From Bacteroidota bacterium (GTDB lineage Bacteria; Bacteroidota; Bacteroidia; Bacteroidales; JAAUTT01), in the NCBI GenBank assembly GCA_023429135.1, contig JAEYWD010000074.1, positions 1 to 64,000 of the forward strand: a DNA stretch of 64,000 bases, in the 5' to 3' direction. Made by a program: the position numbers and the translations under genes. Below are positions 8,410 through 15,419 of the stretch, piece after piece. Position 1 is the stretch's first letter; the number at the start of each line of letters is the position of its first letter. The notes under the pieces are model-generated. The model was given only the letters and a program-made list of their open reading frames with translations. It had not been told where the DNA came from and did not search any database.

Positions 8410-8713
8410 GTCGACAGACATCAGTCCACAGCCAATACAAATACAGGTCGATAGTCGATAGTCCATGGACGATAGCCAATACAAAAAAGACCAGTGTACG
8501 GTCGACGGACATCAGTCCACAGCCAATACAAATTCAGGTCGATAGTCGATAGACCATGGTCGATAGCCAATACAAAAAAGACCAGTGTATGGTTGACAGA
8601 CATCAGTCCACAGCCAATACAAATTCAGGTCGATAGTCGATAGTCCATGGTCGATAGCAATACAAAAAAGACCAGTGTACGGTCGACGACGTCAGTCCAC
8701 GGCCAATACTGTT
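8410..8713 (+). repeat. 91-bp tandem repeat made of heptanucleotides
   Basis: Units start at 8410, 8501, 8592 and 8682 (periods 91, 91, 90), with three full copies and a fourth partial copy. Each unit is itself built from 7-base words: GTCGACA, GACATCA, GTCCACA, GCCAATA, a short spacer, GTCGATA twice, GTCCATG, GACGATA, GCCAATA. It fills most of the 434-base gap between the GlxA-type gene and DoxX. It has the same word content as the dispersed family at 13228, 15420, 18870, 22613 and 38234. It is not a CRISPR: there are no unique spacers. Confidence 0.9.
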
Positions 8714-8798
8714 TAGCCAATACTTAAAAATCTAGTTCAGATAATCTAAACAAAACCTTTGCGTACTTGTTTTTCGGATAGAATTAAAAAATGAACAG

Positions 8799-9206
8799 AT
8801 GAAGAATCCACTTACCAGTACACACACGCTTAGCGCCGATTTGGCAGCACTTTTCCTTAGATTAATTGTTGGAGGGTTATTTATTTATCATGGTTACGGA
8901 AAACTCCTAGCCTTTAGTCAAATGTATCCCACTTTTCCCGATTTAATTGGAATTGGAGGTAAACTTTCTTATATACTGGTAATTTTTGCAGAGTTTTTCT
9001 GTGGAATTTTCGTTGCCCTGGGATTTTTAACCAGATTTTCAATTATCCCCATTTTTATTACAATGATTGTAGCTTATTTTATTGCTCACAAAACCGATAC
9101 CTTTCAGGTGAAAGAACTGGCATTTGTGTTTTTAGCATTGTCGGTTGTAGTTTTTGTTTTAGGAAGCGGTAAAATTTCGCTCGACAAGATGATTTTCAAA
9201 AAATAA
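8799..9206 (+). CDS. DoxX-family membrane protein
   Basis: A 135-residue protein with four hydrophobic segments and the DoxX signature near the N-terminus (LFLRLIVGGLFIYHGYGKL). The later FAEFFCGIFVALGFLTRFS segment also fits the family. DoxX proteins are small inner-membrane proteins linked to quinone-dependent or thiol oxidation in various bacteria, with no agreed single reaction. It is a single gene after the tandem repeat and ends at a strong convergent hairpin. Its closeness to the sulfur cluster is suggestive but the strand is opposite. Confidence 0.85.
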   Translation: MKNPLTSTHTLSADLAALFLRLIVGGLFIYHGYGKLLAFSQMYPTFPDLIGIGGKLSYILVIFAEFFCGIFVALGFLTRFSIIPIFITMIVAYFIAHKTDTFQVKELAFVFLALSVVVFVLGSGKISLDKMIFKK

Positions 9207-9241
9207 AAAAGAGACTGTATTATTAGTCCATAAGCGGAGGT

Positions 9242-9280
9242 TGAGCCTGTCGAAAACTCATTGTCACTTCGACAGGCTCA
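9242..9280. terminator. convergent hairpin, probable bidirectional terminator (dispersed repeat)
   Basis: Perfect 13-base arms (9242-9254 and 9268-9280, TGAGCCTGTCGAA and its complement) lie between the convergent DoxX and DsrE-like genes. The left part, from about 9211, recurs at 30710-30756, so the element is also a dispersed repeat. Confidence 0.6.
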
Positions 9281-9293
9281 GTGACTGCCGATC

Positions 9294-9800
9294 CTACGTA
9301 AAAATTATTTGGGTTCCGATACCCCCTGCCATGGCATAGAAGTCGCCCACAGTAATGATATCGACCACTTCTTCAGTCAAATCTTCTTTCTTCAGCTTGA
9401 ACATATCCACGGCCAGTTTGCAGGCATAAATTTCGCCCCCACCGGCAACTATCATTTCCAGAAATTCCTTTACAGGAGGAATGTCAAGTTTATCCATCTG
9501 GCTCTTCATCATGGACGACACTCCAGCCTCAACACCAGGAATCATTCCGAGTAAAGTTGGAAAAGGAAGACCTCCGGGCATTCTCATGGCAGGATTACCT
9601 ACCGTAGAAGTGTGAAGTTTTTCCATCCGGTTTTTGGTTATCGCGTCCAACCCAAAGAATGTAAAGAATAGCTTTGCTTCAATTCCCTCCATTACAGCTC
9701 CATTAGCCATCACCAAAGTTGCATATACATCTTCAATGGTACCTTTGGCGCAAATAATGCACACTTTCTTTAATGGATATTCTTCTTTTTGCGTTGTCAT
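9294..9800 (-). CDS. DsrE/DsrF-like sulfur-relay family protein
   Basis: This 168-residue soluble protein starts with KKVCIICAKGTIEDVYATLV and contains the long loop typical of the DsrE2-type subfamily (GNPAMRMPGGLPFPTLLGMIPG). The segment GGEIYACKLAVDMF carries the Cys that in this family accepts or passes persulfide sulfur. It ends with VGDFYAMAGGIGTQIIFT, normal for the family. It is the last gene of a minus-strand operon with an SQR-like flavoprotein, DUF1641 and a TusE/DsrC-like protein, so it most likely hands on sulfane sulfur produced by sulfide oxidation. It lies 24 bases downstream of the TusE-like gene. Confidence 0.9.
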   Translation of the reverse strand: MTTQKEEYPLKKVCIICAKGTIEDVYATLVMANGAVMEGIEAKLFFTFFGLDAITKNRMEKLHTSTVGNPAMRMPGGLPFPTLLGMIPGVEAGVSSMMKSQMDKLDIPPVKEFLEMIVAGGGEIYACKLAVDMFKLKKEDLTEEVVDIITVGDFYAMAGGIGTQIIFT

Positions 9801-9824
9801 AACTTTAATTTTTTAGGTTTTGAT

Positions 9825-10136
9825 TTAAACACAACTTGTAGGTTTGGGAATACCAGCCAGTTTTGAAGAAATCTTCAAAGGTCCGCCGGGGAAAAGCTGA
9901 TAAAGCTCTTTAATATCAGCAATTCCTGAACTTCCAACCTTGCGGATGGTAAGCTGAATGCCTGCATTATGCTGCTGACGAAGGTATTCGAGTACAGCAA
10001 AATGCTTATCGGTTAAGGTAATGTTGTATTCTTTGGCCATTTCGTAAGCCATGTCTTTTGTCCACTGTGCAGGATTTTCGAAATATCCTTCTGCGTTAAC
10101 TGCTACACTTGTTCCTGCTAAAACTTTTTCTGCCAT
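9825..10136 (-). CDS. TusE/DsrC-like sulfur carrier protein
   Basis: This 103-residue protein has the full TusE/DsrC fold signature: N-terminal GYFENPAQWTKDMAYEMAKE, the helix LTDKHFAVLEYLRQQH, and the C-terminal arm GIPKPTSCV, whose penultimate Cys is the sulfur-carrying residue. The second Cys found in true DsrC, about ten residues earlier in the arm, is replaced (the sequence there is KISSKLAG). It therefore cannot form the trisulfide-type intramolecular bond of DsrC and behaves like a TusE or one-Cys carrier. It is co-transcribed with the DsrE-like protein, DUF1641 and SQR. An upstream hairpin pair (10195-10300) separates it from DUF1641. Confidence 0.9.
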   Translation of the reverse strand: MAEKVLAGTSVAVNAEGYFENPAQWTKDMAYEMAKEYNITLTDKHFAVLEYLRQQHNAGIQLTIRKVGSSGIADIKELYQLFPGGPLKISSKLAGIPKPTSCV

Positions 10137-10194
10137 TGTATTTTTGTGTTTAATTAATGTTTATAGTATCTGCATAATTTAAAAGTATTTAAAA

Positions 10195-10300
10195 CCTCAC
10201 CCCCGACCCCTCTCCACCTGGAGAGGGGAGAAAATACCCAAACCCCATATTGGGAGCTCTTCAAAGTCCCTCTCCAAATGGAGAGGGATTTAGGGTGAGG
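10195..10300. repeat. twin-hairpin intergenic repeat inside the sulfur operon
   Basis: Two small perfect hairpins (10207-10215/10220-10228, CCCCTCTCC; and 10267-10275/10280-10288, TCCCTCTCC) are enclosed by outer arms CCTCACCC (10195-10202) and GGGTGAGG (10293-10300). This is the well-known CTCTCC-type dispersed palindrome of Bacteroidota. It sits within the operon and could set relative expression or RNA stability of the two halves. Confidence 0.75.
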
Positions 10301-10306
10301 CCTCTT

Positions 10307-10972
10307 TTACTCCTTCGAGAGATTTTTCAGGAAGGTGACCATAAATGCCATACCTTTTTTCATCTCAGGACTATTCATTTCCTTCATCACACGCCAGATG
10401 CTGTATTCGGGCAACTTGTCCATCTCCATACTGTTGAATACTCTCAGTGCATTGTTAATGGCCTTGAGCATATCGGGCTGGGTAAGATTCTTAACAGTAT
10501 CAAGAATAGTTACCACGTTATCCGACAGATCATTAATATCCTTAGGCGAGTAATGTGTTACAACCTTATCGACCACTTTTCCGGCTTCCCTGGCAAATTC
10601 AAAGTATCCTTTCTGTTCGAATTCATGAAGCTTTTTGGTAAAGTCGATGATTATTTCGTTCACCATCGGCGTTGCATCTTTCACAAGATCCATCATACTT
10701 TCGAGCATATCGATCATCTGAATGAAAGTGGGGACATTCTTCACCAGCTTAATCATCAGTAATTTGATTTCGTCTGGATCCATCGTTACCTGACGGGTTT
10801 CCAGTTCCACAACTGCGGTGTCGTAAACATCTTTGCCAATAATGGACAGGTCGGAAACCAGGTCGTCGACCGCAGACGATTTAAGCTTTTGCTCGTGCAT
10901 ATAATCCAGCAACAGATCGAGCTTGCGGTTTATATCGTTTATTTGCTGTTGCAGTGCTGCAGTGTCGCTCAT
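10307..10972 (-). CDS. DUF1641 protein
   Basis: This 221-residue, almost entirely helical, acidic protein contains a DUF1641 region in its second half (about residues 95-200, including VTHYSPKDINDLSDNVVTIL and LLMIKLVKNVPTF). The N-terminus (LQQQINDINRKLDLLLDYM) is a likely coiled coil. It has no Cys, no signal peptide and no membrane segment. DUF1641 proteins commonly sit beside sulfide:quinone-oxidoreductase-like flavoproteins, and here the gene starts 10 bases after the SQR-like stop. A role as a partner or membrane-docking subunit of that enzyme is reasonable but unproven. Confidence 0.85.
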   Translation of the reverse strand: MSDTAALQQQINDINRKLDLLLDYMHEQKLKSSAVDDLVSDLSIIGKDVYDTAVVELETRQVTMDPDEIKLLMIKLVKNVPTFIQMIDMLESMMDLVKDATPMVNEIIIDFTKKLHEFEQKGYFEFAREAGKVVDKVVTHYSPKDINDLSDNVVTILDTVKNLTQPDMLKAINNALRVFNSMEMDKLPEYSIWRVMKEMNSPEMKKGMAFMVTFLKNLSKE

Positions 10973-10982
10973 AGCTGTTGTT

Positions 10983-12221
10983 TTAGTATTTAACCATTCG
11001 TTTTCCGGCCATGCTCATTTCGGCTTCGATAGGCAATTGCTTGCCTTTTAGAAGAATATGCCAGTAAATCCAACGAAACATCAGTTTTCCGTAATGGTTG
11101 ATCTTTGTATTTTTCAGAAGTCCGAACGGACCAATTCCGGGCAACGGGAAAGTTCCGGGCAGCGGTTCGGTATCGTAGTTAAAATCTATTAAAGCGCCTT
11201 TTCCGTACCCCGTTTCGATGTAACAATTGGAATGGCCATCGAAATGAGCCTTTAAAGTACGACCTTCTATAAAACTCAATATGTTCTCAGTAAGAATTTC
11301 TGCTTCGAAATGTGCAACCGATCCGGCTTTCGACGTAGGAAGTGCCGCAGCATCGCCAATCACGAACATATTGGCATATTGCTGATGCTGCAAGGTATGC
11401 TTGTTTACCGGAACAAAGTTCATATCATCACCTAATCCACTCCTCTCAACAAAGTCAGCCCCTTTGTTCATAGGAACTATGGTAAGCACATCAAATGGCA
11501 CTTCCTGCTCGTCGTAAGAAACCAGCTTTTTATTTTCGTTATCAATATGTTCGATATAGAAATCGGGTATAATATTGATATTCTTTTCTTTTAAAAGTTC
11601 GCTCAGCATCTGGGTAGCCACAGGCTTGGTAAAAGCACCTGCCAACGGAGTAACCAGCGAAATCTCAACTTTATCGCGCATACCTTTCTGGGTAAAGTAG
11701 GCCTCGGCAAGGCACACAAATTCTATCGGTGCGACCGGACATTTAAATGGCATTTCGGTAATGGCCATCACAAGCTTGCCGCCTTCCCACGATTTGAAAT
11801 ATTCGTGTAAGGCAAGCGCACCTTCGAGGGTATAAAAGTCGAAAATCTCCTTATGCCATAGTTTATCTTTCATGCCTGGAGTTTCTTCAGGTTTGAGGTG
11901 GGCTCCGCTGGCAACAATTAGCACATCGTATTCCATTACTTTGCCATTGGTGAGAAGTACGCGGTTTTGTTCGGCTTCAACCCTATCAATCTCCTGGTAA
12001 ATAACATTTACACCCACAGGGAAAAAGTCGGCTTTGGGCTTAATAACATCACTTTTGTTGTACAAACCGAAAGGGATGAATAAAAACCCGGGTTGATAGT
12101 AATGAGTTTTCTCACGGTCGATAACGGTAATACTCCATTCATCGCGGTCGAGAGCTTTCCTTAATTTGTTAGCCATGATTGTTCCGGCAGTGCCGGCACC
12201 AAGAATCAGTATCTTCTTCAT
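10983..12221 (-). CDS. sulfide:quinone oxidoreductase-like flavoprotein
   Basis: This 412-residue protein has an N-terminal FAD-binding Rossmann motif (ILGAGTAGTIMANKL, residues 7-20) and the second FAD motif MFVIGDAAALPTSKAGS near residue 288. Cys161 in the MPFKCPVAP segment and Cys333 in SNCYIETGYG sit where redox cysteines occur in SQR-type enzymes; a third nearby is Cys170. The C-terminal region (FRWIYWHILLKGKQLP) is amphipathic and suits membrane docking. The likely reaction is oxidation of sulfide to sulfane sulfur with electrons to quinone. A related persulfide or flavocytochrome-like role is possible. It is the first gene of the operon with DUF1641, TusE-like and DsrE-like proteins, read divergently from a Crp/Fnr regulator. 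Confidence 0.88.
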   Translation of the reverse strand: MKKILILGAGTAGTIMANKLRKALDRDEWSITVIDREKTHYYQPGFLFIPFGLYNKSDVIKPKADFFPVGVNVIYQEIDRVEAEQNRVLLTNGKVMEYDVLIVASGAHLKPEETPGMKDKLWHKEIFDFYTLEGALALHEYFKSWEGGKLVMAITEMPFKCPVAPIEFVCLAEAYFTQKGMRDKVEISLVTPLAGAFTKPVATQMLSELLKEKNINIIPDFYIEHIDNENKKLVSYDEQEVPFDVLTIVPMNKGADFVERSGLGDDMNFVPVNKHTLQHQQYANMFVIGDAAALPTSKAGSVAHFEAEILTENILSFIEGRTLKAHFDGHSNCYIETGYGKGALIDFNYDTEPLPGTFPLPGIGPFGLLKNTKINHYGKLMFRWIYWHILLKGKQLPIEAEMSMAGKRMVKY

Positions 12222-12302
12222 AAACTATGTTTTGATGAGTAAATGCTGTTATTTTGATAACAAAAATATATAGTTTATTAGCGTTTGATTTTTAGAACCT
12301 TA

Positions 12303-12331
12303 TGATAAATATCAAGCTGTGATAATTATCA
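12303..12331. promoter_or_regulatory. two FNR-like operator boxes between SQR operon and Crp/Fnr gene
   Basis: Two 12-base palindromes fit the TGATnnnnATCA core: 12303-12314 (TGATAAATATCA) and 12320-12331 (TGATAATTATCA), with centres 17 bases apart. Together they form a larger inverted repeat (12300-12314 with 12320-12334, one mismatch). They sit in the 211-base divergent region between the SQR-like operon and the Crp/Fnr gene, the natural operator for that regulator. Confidence 0.7.
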
Positions 12332-12432
12332 TAAGAGGTTGGAATCACAGTGAGGATATTTGCTTTTATGCTGAATATATTGTGGATTTACCCTAAAAAG
12401 AATAAATTTAAACTTTCGTCTACACCCAATTT

Positions 12433-13116
12433 ATGAAAAACTGCAATTGCGAAGGTTGTGAACTAAAAAACCTGTTCTTTGAGAATGTAAGCTCAATGGA
12501 TATTGAAAATATGTGCTCAAGGAAAGTTGAGAAATCATATAAAAAAGGTGAAACAATTATCCAGGAAGGCGACCCGATTAAAGAATTTACCTACCTTAAA
12601 AGTGGACTGGTGAAACTTTATCGCAGAGGATCATCCGATCGCGAACAGATTATATGTTTTGCACTCCCACTGGACTTTGTGAGTCTCCTGAGTATCTTTT
12701 CGGAAGAAAAATACAATTATTCGGTTACTGCCCTGCAGGACTCCGTAACCTGCAGCATGGATCTGAAAGAAGTGAAATTGCTCTCGAACCAAAACGGCAG
12801 GTTTGCAACCGGCATCATGCAAAAAATAAATAGAGCAACTGACAGGATTATTCTCGATTTTCTGGAAGTCAAACAGCGCCGTTTATTCGGACGCATCGCC
12901 TATATCCTTTTATACTTCTCCAAAGAAATATTTAAACAACAAACTTTCGAATTACCTGTTTCAAGAAAGGAAATTGCTGAATATATCGGCATGACTGTTG
13001 AAAATGTGATCCGCACCCTGTCCGATCTCCGGAAAGATGGAATTATCAAAATATACGGTCCAACCATTGAGATTGTAGATATGGAACGGCTGGAACGGAT
13101 TTCGGATTTGAGTTGA
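12433..13116 (+). CDS. Crp/Fnr-family regulator with Cys-rich N-terminus
   Basis: This 227-residue protein has a cyclic-nucleotide-binding-fold domain (about residues 20-140, including SYKKGETIIQEGDPIKEFTY) and a C-terminal winged helix of the Crp type (LPVSRKEIAEYIGMTVENVI, RTLSDLRKDGII). The N-terminus has a Cys cluster (C4, C6 and C9 in NCNCEGC, plus C28), as in Fnr proteins that bind an iron-sulfur cluster or sense redox or sulfur species. It is read divergently from the SQR operon, with two FNR-like boxes between. I infer it controls the sulfur operon in response to oxygen or sulfane sulfur. Confidence 0.88.
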   Translation: MKNCNCEGCELKNLFFENVSSMDIENMCSRKVEKSYKKGETIIQEGDPIKEFTYLKSGLVKLYRRGSSDREQIICFALPLDFVSLLSIFSEEKYNYSVTALQDSVTCSMDLKEVKLLSNQNGRFATGIMQKINRATDRIILDFLEVKQRRLFGRIAYILLYFSKEIFKQQTFELPVSRKEIAEYIGMTVENVIRTLSDLRKDGIIKIYGPTIEIVDMERLERISDLS

Positions 13117-13120
13117 GAGG

Positions 13121-13182
13121 GTTGCGGATTCGGGTTACGAGTTGCGAGTTACGAGTTACGAGTTAAGGGTTAAGGGTAATGC
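13121..13182 (+). repeat. heptamer array GTTACGA/GTTAAGG
   Basis: Between the Crp/Fnr stop and the methyltransferase, 7-base words run in direct steps: GTTACGA (13134), GTTGCGA, GTTACGA, GTTACGA, GTTAAGG, GTTAAGG, GTAATGC, with looser units before. The words differ from those of the GTCSAYA family that follows at 13228 but have the same 7-base period. Confidence 0.8.
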
Positions 13183-13227
13183 GGACTTCCATTAAAAGTG
13201 GCTATAACAGCAGTTTGGTCTGTTTTG

Positions 13228-13343
13228 TATTGGCTATCGACTATGGTCTATCGTCTATCGACTTGTATTAGCTGTGGACCACCGTCCGTGGTCTGTCGAC
13301 TTTTCTCGTATTTACCATCGACTATCCACCATGGACTATAGAC
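13228..13343 (-). repeat. heptamer repeat family copy, minus orientation
   Basis: Words TATTGGC, TATCGAC, TATGGTC, TATCGTC, TATCGAC (13228 on), then TGTGGAC, CACCGTC, CGTGGTC, TGTCGAC (ending 13300), and a third block CATCGAC...ATGGACTATAGAC to 13343. On the minus strand this matches the tandem unit at 8410. It occupies the gap before the methyltransferase gene. Confidence 0.8.
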
Positions 13344-13376
13344 TAAATTCATACTTCAAATTTCATACATCAAAAA

Positions 13377-13994
13377 ATGAGTGATTTCGATAAAGTAGCA
13401 GCAGATTGGGATAAAAACCAGATGCATATTGACAGATCTGAGGCGATAGCACAAAAATTATTGCCCTTTCTTAAAGGCAAAAAGAACGGATCGGCCATGG
13501 AATTTGGCGCCGGTACTGGTTTGCTGAGCTTTTTACTTAAAGACAAATTCAATAAAATTGTTTTGCTCGATTCTTCACACGAAATGGTAAATACTGCCAA
13601 TGCAAAAATATCACAAAGTGGTTCCAATCATATGCAGGCCGTATTTTTTGACCTCGAAAAAAAGGATTACCCGACTGAGCCGTTCGATGTTATTTTTACT
13701 CAAATGGTGTTGCATCATGTGGAAGACATCGATCTGATATGTAAAAAATTCTACAATTTACTTCAACCTGGTGGCATTCTCGCCATTGCCGATTTGTATT
13801 CCGAAGACGGAACATTCCACAGCGAAGGTTTTACCGGTCATTATGGGTTTGAACCCGATGATATAAGGGAAAAACTCCTGTACGCCGGATTTGCTAAAGT
13901 GGTTTACGAAAACTGTTACACCATCACCAAAGAAGTTAGCGATGGGAAAATAAAGGATTTCCCGATATTTCTGCTGGTAGCGGAACGAGATTAA
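13377..13994 (+). CDS. class I SAM-dependent methyltransferase
   Basis: This 205-residue cytoplasmic protein has the methyltransferase motif I AMEFGAGTGLLSFLL at about residues 40-54, an acidic end of strand two (VLLDSSHEMV), and motif post-I/II PFDVIFTQMVLHHVEDID. It ends strand five with GGILAIADLYSEDGTFH. It belongs to the UbiE/Tam-like class I fold. The substrate cannot be told. It could act on a small thiol or metalloid given the neighbouring OsmC-thioredoxin operon, but that is only context. It starts at ATG 13377 after a heptamer-repeat block. Confidence 0.9.
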   Translation: MSDFDKVAADWDKNQMHIDRSEAIAQKLLPFLKGKKNGSAMEFGAGTGLLSFLLKDKFNKIVLLDSSHEMVNTANAKISQSGSNHMQAVFFDLEKKDYPTEPFDVIFTQMVLHHVEDIDLICKKFYNLLQPGGILAIADLYSEDGTFHSEGFTGHYGFEPDDIREKLLYAGFAKVVYENCYTITKEVSDGKIKDFPIFLLVAERD

Positions 13995-14137
13995 TGGAAC
14001 AATACTAATCACTCACTCTGTCAGGTTTTCAAACTCTGATGAGTTCTTATTCCAGCTCAATAAATAAATTAAGCTATTTCAATGTGTGCATTGTTATATG
14101 TACAGCAATTTCTGTTTTAAAGCCTTTGTTTTCAATC

Positions 14138-14145
14138 TAATTTTG
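14138..14145 (+). promoter_or_regulatory. Bacteroidota -7 promoter element (TAATTTTG) for the OsmC operon
   Basis: TAATTTTG matches the TAnnTTTG -7 consensus of the Bacteroidota housekeeping sigma factor and lies 20 bases before the OsmC start codon. I see no clear TTTG at the right -33 distance, so this is a candidate only. Confidence 0.45.
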
Positions 14146-14165
14146 TATTAATAAATTTTTAAAGT

Positions 14166-14582
14166 ATGACACATTTAGTAGAAACCGCCTGGAAAGGAAA
14201 TATGCAGTTCGATGCGCTTGTTAGCGGCCATCATGTAATTATGGATGCTTTGCCAGACGCCGGAGGCGAAGATCAGGGTGTACGTCCCAAGCAGTTAATG
14301 CTGGCGGCGCTGGCTGGCTGCACCGGAATGGATGTAATCTCTATTTTGCGCAAGATGAAAGTAGAACCTGAAAGCTTTAATATCAAGGTCGAAGCCGATG
14401 TTACTGACGAACATCCGAAGCATTATAACAAAATGCACATTATTTACGAGTTGAAAGGCAAAGACTTGCCGTTGGATAAAATTCAAAAAGCTGTGGAACT
14501 TTCTCAGGATAAATATTGTGGCGTTTCTGCTGCATACAAGAAAGCCATGCCTTTGAGCTGGGAAATTAAAATTACTGAATAA
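14166..14582 (+). CDS. OsmC-family thiol peroxidase-like protein
   Basis: This 138-residue protein has the two catalytic Cys regions of the OsmC/Ohr fold: AALAGCTGMDVISILRKMK (first Cys about residue 57) and LSQDKYCGVSAAYKKA (second Cys about residue 118). RPKQLMLAALAGC is the usual lead-in. The family reduces organic peroxides or binds persulfide-type substrates using the paired cysteines. It is the first gene of a tight operon with a membrane-anchored thioredoxin (gap 6 bases) and DUF302 (gap 5 bases). This suggests the thioredoxin recycles it and the set handles oxidised or sulfane sulfur. Confidence 0.92.
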   Translation: MTHLVETAWKGNMQFDALVSGHHVIMDALPDAGGEDQGVRPKQLMLAALAGCTGMDVISILRKMKVEPESFNIKVEADVTDEHPKHYNKMHIIYELKGKDLPLDKIQKAVELSQDKYCGVSAAYKKAMPLSWEIKITE

Positions 14583-14588
14583 CCAAAT

Positions 14589-15011
14589 ATGACAACAACC
14601 ATCATCATTTTTGTTGTTTTAATGACTATTCTGATCGCTTATGCTTTGTATACATTTAAAAAATACAAAGACATGCCGCCAGTTGCCGAAAGCGATAAAA
14701 TTGTCACAATTACTGATACAACCCTTGACAGAGAGTTAGGCAATAAACTTATACTGGTCGATTTTTGGGCCTCGTGGTGTGTACCATGTAAAATGATGGC
14801 ACCAGTGTTAAATGAGCTTGCCCATGAAGTTGACACCAAAGCCTCCATTGCAAAAGTTAACGTTGAACAATACCAGAGTCTGGCGACCCGATTTAAAATC
14901 AGGAGCATACCAACCATGGTGTTATTCCGCAATGGAACAGAAGTTCAACGCTTTGTAGGGGTGAAATCGAAAGATTTCCTGAAAAAACAAATATTGAATT
15001 ACTTAAACTAA
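14589..15011 (+). CDS. membrane-anchored thioredoxin
   Basis: This 140-residue protein has an N-terminal hydrophobic anchor (IIIFVVLMTILIAYALYTF, residues 4-22) with no cleavage site visible. The thioredoxin domain has the active site FWASWCVPCKMMAPVLNEL (Cys at about 59 and 62) and the cis-Pro loop RSIPTMVLFRNG. With this anchor the domain probably faces the periplasm unless the topology is inverted. Six bases separate it from the OsmC gene, so the two are co-translated. It likely reduces OsmC or another sulfur enzyme of the neighbourhood. Confidence 0.92.
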   Translation: MTTTIIIFVVLMTILIAYALYTFKKYKDMPPVAESDKIVTITDTTLDRELGNKLILVDFWASWCVPCKMMAPVLNELAHEVDTKASIAKVNVEQYQSLATRFKIRSIPTMVLFRNGTEVQRFVGVKSKDFLKKQILNYLN

Positions 15012-15016
15012 AAATT

Positions 15017-15406
15017 ATGGAATATTACTTCAGCACAACAATAAACGATGGATTCGAAGCAGCAATAGCAAAAACAACAGAAGCCTTAAAGACTGAAGGT
15101 TTTGGAGTTATTGCCGACATAGATATCCAGGGAAAGATGAAAGAGAAATTAGGTGTTGATTTCAAAAAATACCGGATATTGGGAGCCTGTAATCCGCCTG
15201 CGGCTTACAAAGCATTACAGGTCGAAGATAAAATCGGAACAATGCTTCCATGCAATGTTGTGGTAATCGACAAAGAGAACGGCACAACAGAAGTAGCAGC
15301 AATAAATCCGGTAGCTTCGATGATGGCCGTTGAGAATCCTAAACTGGCTCCTTTAGCCCAGGAAATTACCGATAAACTTAAAAGGGTAATAAGTCTTTTA
15401 AATTAA
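15017..15406 (+). CDS. DUF302 protein
   Basis: This 129-residue protein matches DUF302 along its length: EYYFSTTINDGFEAAIAKTTEAL at the start, then KKYRILGACNPPAAYKALQ and the core LPCNVVVIDKENGTTEVAAI. Two cysteines (in GACNPP and LPCNVVV) are conserved in many members and might bind a metal or sulfur, though function is unknown. It has no signal peptide. It is the last gene of the OsmC-thioredoxin-DUF302 operon, and DUF302 genes are frequent near sulfur and thiol enzymes. Confidence 0.9.
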   Translation: MEYYFSTTINDGFEAAIAKTTEALKTEGFGVIADIDIQGKMKEKLGVDFKKYRILGACNPPAAYKALQVEDKIGTMLPCNVVVIDKENGTTEVAAINPVASMMAVENPKLAPLAQEITDKLKRVISLLN

Positions 15407-15419
15407 CTGATTATCGGGA

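Noticed and set aside
8349..8603. Open frames on both strands inside the 91-bp repeat
   Set aside because: They follow the repeat period and change meaning from copy to copy; no start signal or protein-like composition.
8410..8713. CRISPR array
   Set aside because: Repeats are contiguous with no unique spacers, and no cas gene is near.
9242..9280. Riboswitch between DoxX and DsrE
   Set aside because: It lies between convergent 3' ends, so it cannot be a leader for either gene.
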